From Macrophomina tecta (lineage: Eukaryota > Ascomycota > Dothideomycetes > Botryosphaeriales > Botryosphaeriaceae), in the NCBI GenBank assembly GCA_024180945.1, contig JAKSGN010000036.1:1488001-1552000 (forward strand): a stretch of DNA of 64,000 nucleotides, read 5' to 3'. The notes beneath the pieces are model-generated. The model was not told the origin of the DNA, did not search any database, and saw nothing but the letters and a program-made list of their open reading frames with translations. Of this stretch, positions 60,791 to 64,000 are shown piece after piece. Within the stretch, counting starts at the first letter, position 1. Each line of letters opens with the position of its first letter. A program made the position numbers and the translations under genes.

Positions 60791-62978
60791 TTACACGCCA
60801 TTGGTGATCACGTCCGCCGCCTTCTCGCTGATCATGTAGATGGGAAGTGCTATGTAGAAGCCCGGTATACGAGGGAACACCGACGCGTCGACAACCCGAA
60901 GCCCGTCAACACCTCTCACGCGGAAGTTGGAGTCCAGCACCGCCATCTCGTCATCGTCAGAGCCAATTGCGCAGGTGCACGATGCGTGGTGACCCCAAGC
61001 CTCATCCTTGATGAACTGCTTCATCTGCGCCTCCGTTGAGACGTTTGTGCCCGGCCATGTCTCGCTGAATGAGCCGTCCAACGGAATCAGGTTCTTGAAC
61101 ATCTTCCGGGAGAACTCCATCCCCTCGTACACCGCCTGCAGGTCCTTCTCGTCCGCCTCATCAGTGTTTCCAGCGTCGAAATAGTTGAACGTAATTTCAG
61201 GCACATCGCGTGGGTCTTTACTTCGGAGCTTGACCGTTCCCTTGTTGTTGCGGGCATGTGCTTTCAGAACGATCCAGGTCCAGTGCTTAGCATCCGAAAG
61301 ACCAATCCTGGAGTAGTCGGGATAGTATCCGGGAAAGTTGGCCGGAGCTCCGGAGATCAGCACGTCGGGATCATCGCTCTCTGCCGCAGCCGAGGTCTTC
61401 TTGACAATCGCGATTGCGATACCATTGGTGGCGTATGTCCCCTTGAGCAGAGCCGTCGGATACTTCTCCCATTGCTCCAGACACGGATCAGGCGTCGAGT
61501 AGCCAAAAGTACAATCCTTCGTGATTGTGAAGTCGGTACGCGTTTCTCCAACGAGACCGGTCTCGTAGCGGTCTTGCATGTTCGTACCGACGCCTGGAAG
61601 CTCTTTCACCACTTCGATACCCAAATTCTCGAGCTCATCCCTGGGGCCCACTCCGCTCAATTTCAGGAGCTGAGGAGTGTTGAACGTGCCAGCAGCGAGG
61701 ATCACTTCCTTGCTCGCATTGATCGAGCCACCAGTGCCTTCAGCGCCGGCATAGCGTGGGTCAGCAGCATACAAGCTCTGTCCGGTCAGGTAGTCTACTC
61801 CGATTGCCTTGGGTGTGGCACCTGACTGGTCAAATCGGACCTTGGTCACCAAAGTGTTCAGACTGATATCCAGATAATACTTTCGGCTGCCGTCCTCGTT
61901 CACAGCATTGACAACATCCAGGATGAAATCCCTGGGCCCGTTTCTCTTAGATGTGGATGCATCAATGGCCAGTGGCACCTGGTAAAGGCCTTCAGTGGCA
62001 TCGCGAAGGGGTCCGGGGGCGTTGAGGTCACTGATTAGCACTTGGGCCAGTCCAGTAACTGTTGTGAGCAACTTTGTCACAATGTTCTGGCCCATCACCT
62101 GCGAAACGGTTTAGTACTCTGAGATCAGGGGGAGAGGGAAACATTACTGACAGTTGCCCCTGAAAGAATGAGCGACAGAAGCTTCTGATCCTTGATTACA
62201 AGCGAGAGATCTGTCAACGCGGTTCCCAACCAACCATTGTAGCCATGGCCAACAATGGTACTCGGCAGATAACGATTGCGTTCCAATTTCTCGTAATACT
62301 TCCTCATGTTGTCAGGAGCCCACGAGTCGTCGCCAGTCAACGTCTGAATATACGTCCAATCACTTTCGTGTGGGTCTGGAAAATGTCAACACATGATAGA
62401 TTGACGCTTTGGTATTCAACATACAGATGGTAATCATGGCATTATGTGCTGCACATCCCCCCAATGTTCCCGCACGAGGGTATAGGATGCCCAGTGGCTC
62501 GGCTCCTTCTGGAGGATACTTGCCAACATACTGGCCGCCATCCGAAGTCCTCCACACCATCTTGGAATCCCTTTCCTGTCGAGCCTTGTTCGCGTAGTGA
62601 TGGACGTAGTAATCCCATTTCATCGGGGTGTACTCTGTCGATTGAAGCTGCATCGCGGGCACCATCTGCTCAGTTGCATTGCCTTGATCATCGCCAGCAT
62701 CGATCAACAGTACTGAATGACCGGCAAGGGCGAGGCGGGCCGCGAGAGGACCGCCGCCGGGGCCCGAGCCCACCACAATGTATTCATACTCGCTCGTGGA
62801 ATTTACAGCTCGGCGGGCATGTTCGTGGATGTATCTCCTTTCATTGTGCAACGGTTGGGGTGGGATATTACTGTAGGTGCGTTAGCAAACTCGCTTTTCC
62901 GAATACACCTTATACTAACAGTGCTGAAGCGGTAGCAGCGAATGTAGTCACCAGCCCAAGATATTGCTTGACCAACAT
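60791..62978 (-). CDS. secreted-type GMC oxidoreductase
   Basis: Four exons, 62978-62920, 62870-62425, 62375-62152 and 62098-60791, give 678 residues, with introns of 49, 49 and 53 nt. Donors are GTTAGT, GTATGT and GTCAGT. Residues 1-19 are a signal peptide (KQYLGLVTTFAATASA). FAD binding is shown by YIVVGSGPGGGPLAARLALAG at about 50-70 and LLIDAGD. PRAGTLGGCAAHNAMI is the GMC signature 1, and AAGTFNTPQLLKLSGVGP is signature 2. The C-terminal domain has the catalytic-type His at 613/614 (WGHHASCTCAIG). The usual second active-site His/Asn aligns by eye with Tyr in PGFYIALPIYMISEKAAD. The family oxidises alcohols, sugars or choline using FAD; the substrate and acceptor here are unknown. An extracellular location is inferred. 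Confidence 0.9.
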
Positions 62979-64000
62979 AGTGGCATATAATTCAGAAGCA
63001 AGTACGACAGAACTGTTTCAAAAGAAAGGACGACGCCAAAAACGACTGCCAAGGAGTATGCAAGAACGAATGAAGACGCTTGGTACTGCAAGCAAGAACG
63101 GGAATGATTGCAATCTATAAACATGTTTCAGAGAATCTGTCCGGAGAACTATCCCTTAGAAGCCCCTTTCAAATGTCTATGTCTCTTGCGGGAATACGGC
63201 CGCAGGAACTCCGGACGGGGCTGTTTCAAAAACAAACCACCTTTTCGCCTATCTGAGCCATCTATCTAGCCGGGTGAGCGAAAGATCTGAGGTGTGGCTT
63301 GCGCAAGTATCCAGGAATATGAGTAAGTGATGTTCTTGATGCCTGGATGGCATCCAGCCCCGGGCGTTCAGGGCTGTGGAGTGGAGTCTCAAGCGAGAGG
63401 GTAACTTCGCCCCAGCTCCAACGTCCCTACCTCCGCCGTAGGCTCGCCCGTCCATAAGCGAGGCTTCTGATTGGGCGTTACAGTCCGATATTTCGATCGG
63501 CAGTGGAAGCGGCCTATTCCATTCCGACCGTTTTCTGTCAAGCTTTGACCAGAAACGGTAGCACGCGGAGTAGCTAACCGCATCGAATAGCGCCACTTCT
63601 TCCTCCGTGCCCACTCCGCCGCACTGCAACCCAGTGCGCACAGCAGAGGAGAAGACGGGCCGCGTCTAAGCCGGCCAAGCGGTTCTATCTACCAAGTAGG
63701 AGATGCGTTCCAAGATCGCAAACCCGGCGAATATCCCGCAGAACACATCCCACCAGGAAGAAAGTTGCGATGATCCACGAAAATCGCCTACGCTGTCTGC
63801 TGGAGCTAAACTCTGTAGGAAACCCGTTCGCCATTCCTCGTGCGCTTCAATTCCGCTTCGGACATGAGCTGCTGCGTCCGGCCAGGCGGTGACCATTGAT
63901 CACCATTCACCACCGAAATGAGTGGTCCTACGTGGAACTGGCGACGAGGAGCTCCCTGTGCCACTCTGCAAATTGAGCGGGTTCCATTCTTGTGTATGCC
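62979..64000. other. GMC gene promoter and unresolved edge sequence
   Basis: The first few hundred bases should be the GMC gene promoter; a palindromic CGGCCG with further CGG/CCG triplets lies near 63.20 kb. On the minus strand at 63987-63249 there are frames with some coding character (EAHEEWRTGFLQSLAP; a hydrophobic stretch WWDVFCGIFAGFAILERI). I could not join them convincingly or recognise a family, so they may be part of a gene that extends beyond the window or a relic. Confidence 0.35.

Noticed and set aside
63249..63987. Possible partial minus-strand gene at the window edge
   Set aside because: Some segments look protein-like, but no splice join keeps a long frame and no family is recognisable, so it is mentioned only in the intergenic entry.
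1..64000. tRNA, 5S rRNA, spliceosomal RNA, CRISPR arrays, transposable element genes
   Set aside because: Scanning by eye for conserved arms, boxes, spaced repeats, reverse transcriptase and DDE motifs gave nothing convincing. A tRNAscan/Infernal run would be needed to exclude small RNA genes.

Overview
The window is nuclear DNA from a filamentous ascomycete (Pezizomycotina). Most protein-coding genes are split by short introns of about 49 to 164 nt, with GTRNGT-like donors, CTRAC/CTGAC branch sites and YAG acceptors. The gene content fits as well: a Zn(II)2Cys6 regulator, an F-box protein, a TPR-MYND-SET protein, a secreted-type GMC oxidoreductase and a fungal cytochrome b561 with a long low-complexity tail. 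Intergenic DNA is long and carries many A/T homopolymers of 11 to 21 nt. I cannot fix the class or species from the sequence alone. No transposase, reverse transcriptase, CRISPR, rRNA or convincing tRNA was found.

Layout. 1-5.8 kb: no recognisable gene, one orphan TATA-type promoter. 5.8-7.0 kb (-): two-RRM RNA-binding protein, four exons. 8.1-9.6 kb (-): LisH/WD40-like protein. 10.9-11.9 kb (+): glyoxalase-like protein. 14.9-16.0 kb (-): a broken gene with an intact intron and in-frame TAG/TAA codons where Gln may have stood. 18.9-20.0 kb (+): nitronate monooxygenase-like flavoprotein. 21.2-23.8 kb (+): cytochrome b561 with repeated Gly/Ala-plus-basic modules. 26.2-28.2 kb (+): Zn2Cys6 transcription factor. 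28.2-39.3 kb: an 11 kb block without a convincing gene, rich in microsatellites and poly(T). 39.3-40.5 kb (+): F-box protein. 42.2-44.1 kb (+): unrecognised 612-residue protein with an acidic tract. 47.4-49.5 kb (-): coiled-coil protein. 50.2-51.8 kb (-): disordered/basic plus coiled-coil protein. 52.4-53.2 kb (-): 6-phosphogluconolactonase. 55.1-55.9 kb (+): small mitochondrial membrane protein. 58.2-60.4 kb (-): TPR-MYND-SET methyltransferase-like protein. 60.8-63.0 kb (-): GMC oxidoreductase.

The genes do not form an evident pathway or biosynthetic cluster. They look like ordinary dispersed housekeeping and regulatory genes. 6-phosphogluconolactonase belongs to the oxidative pentose phosphate pathway, and the b561, nitronate monooxygenase and GMC proteins are independent redox enzymes. 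I found no clearly new multi-gene system. The strongest leads are the broken gene at 14.9-16.0 kb, the b561 tail architecture, the atypical second active-site position of the GMC enzyme, and the large gene-empty block. Exon joins were made by eye from splice signals and reading-frame continuity. Domain names come from knowledge of the families, not from database searches.
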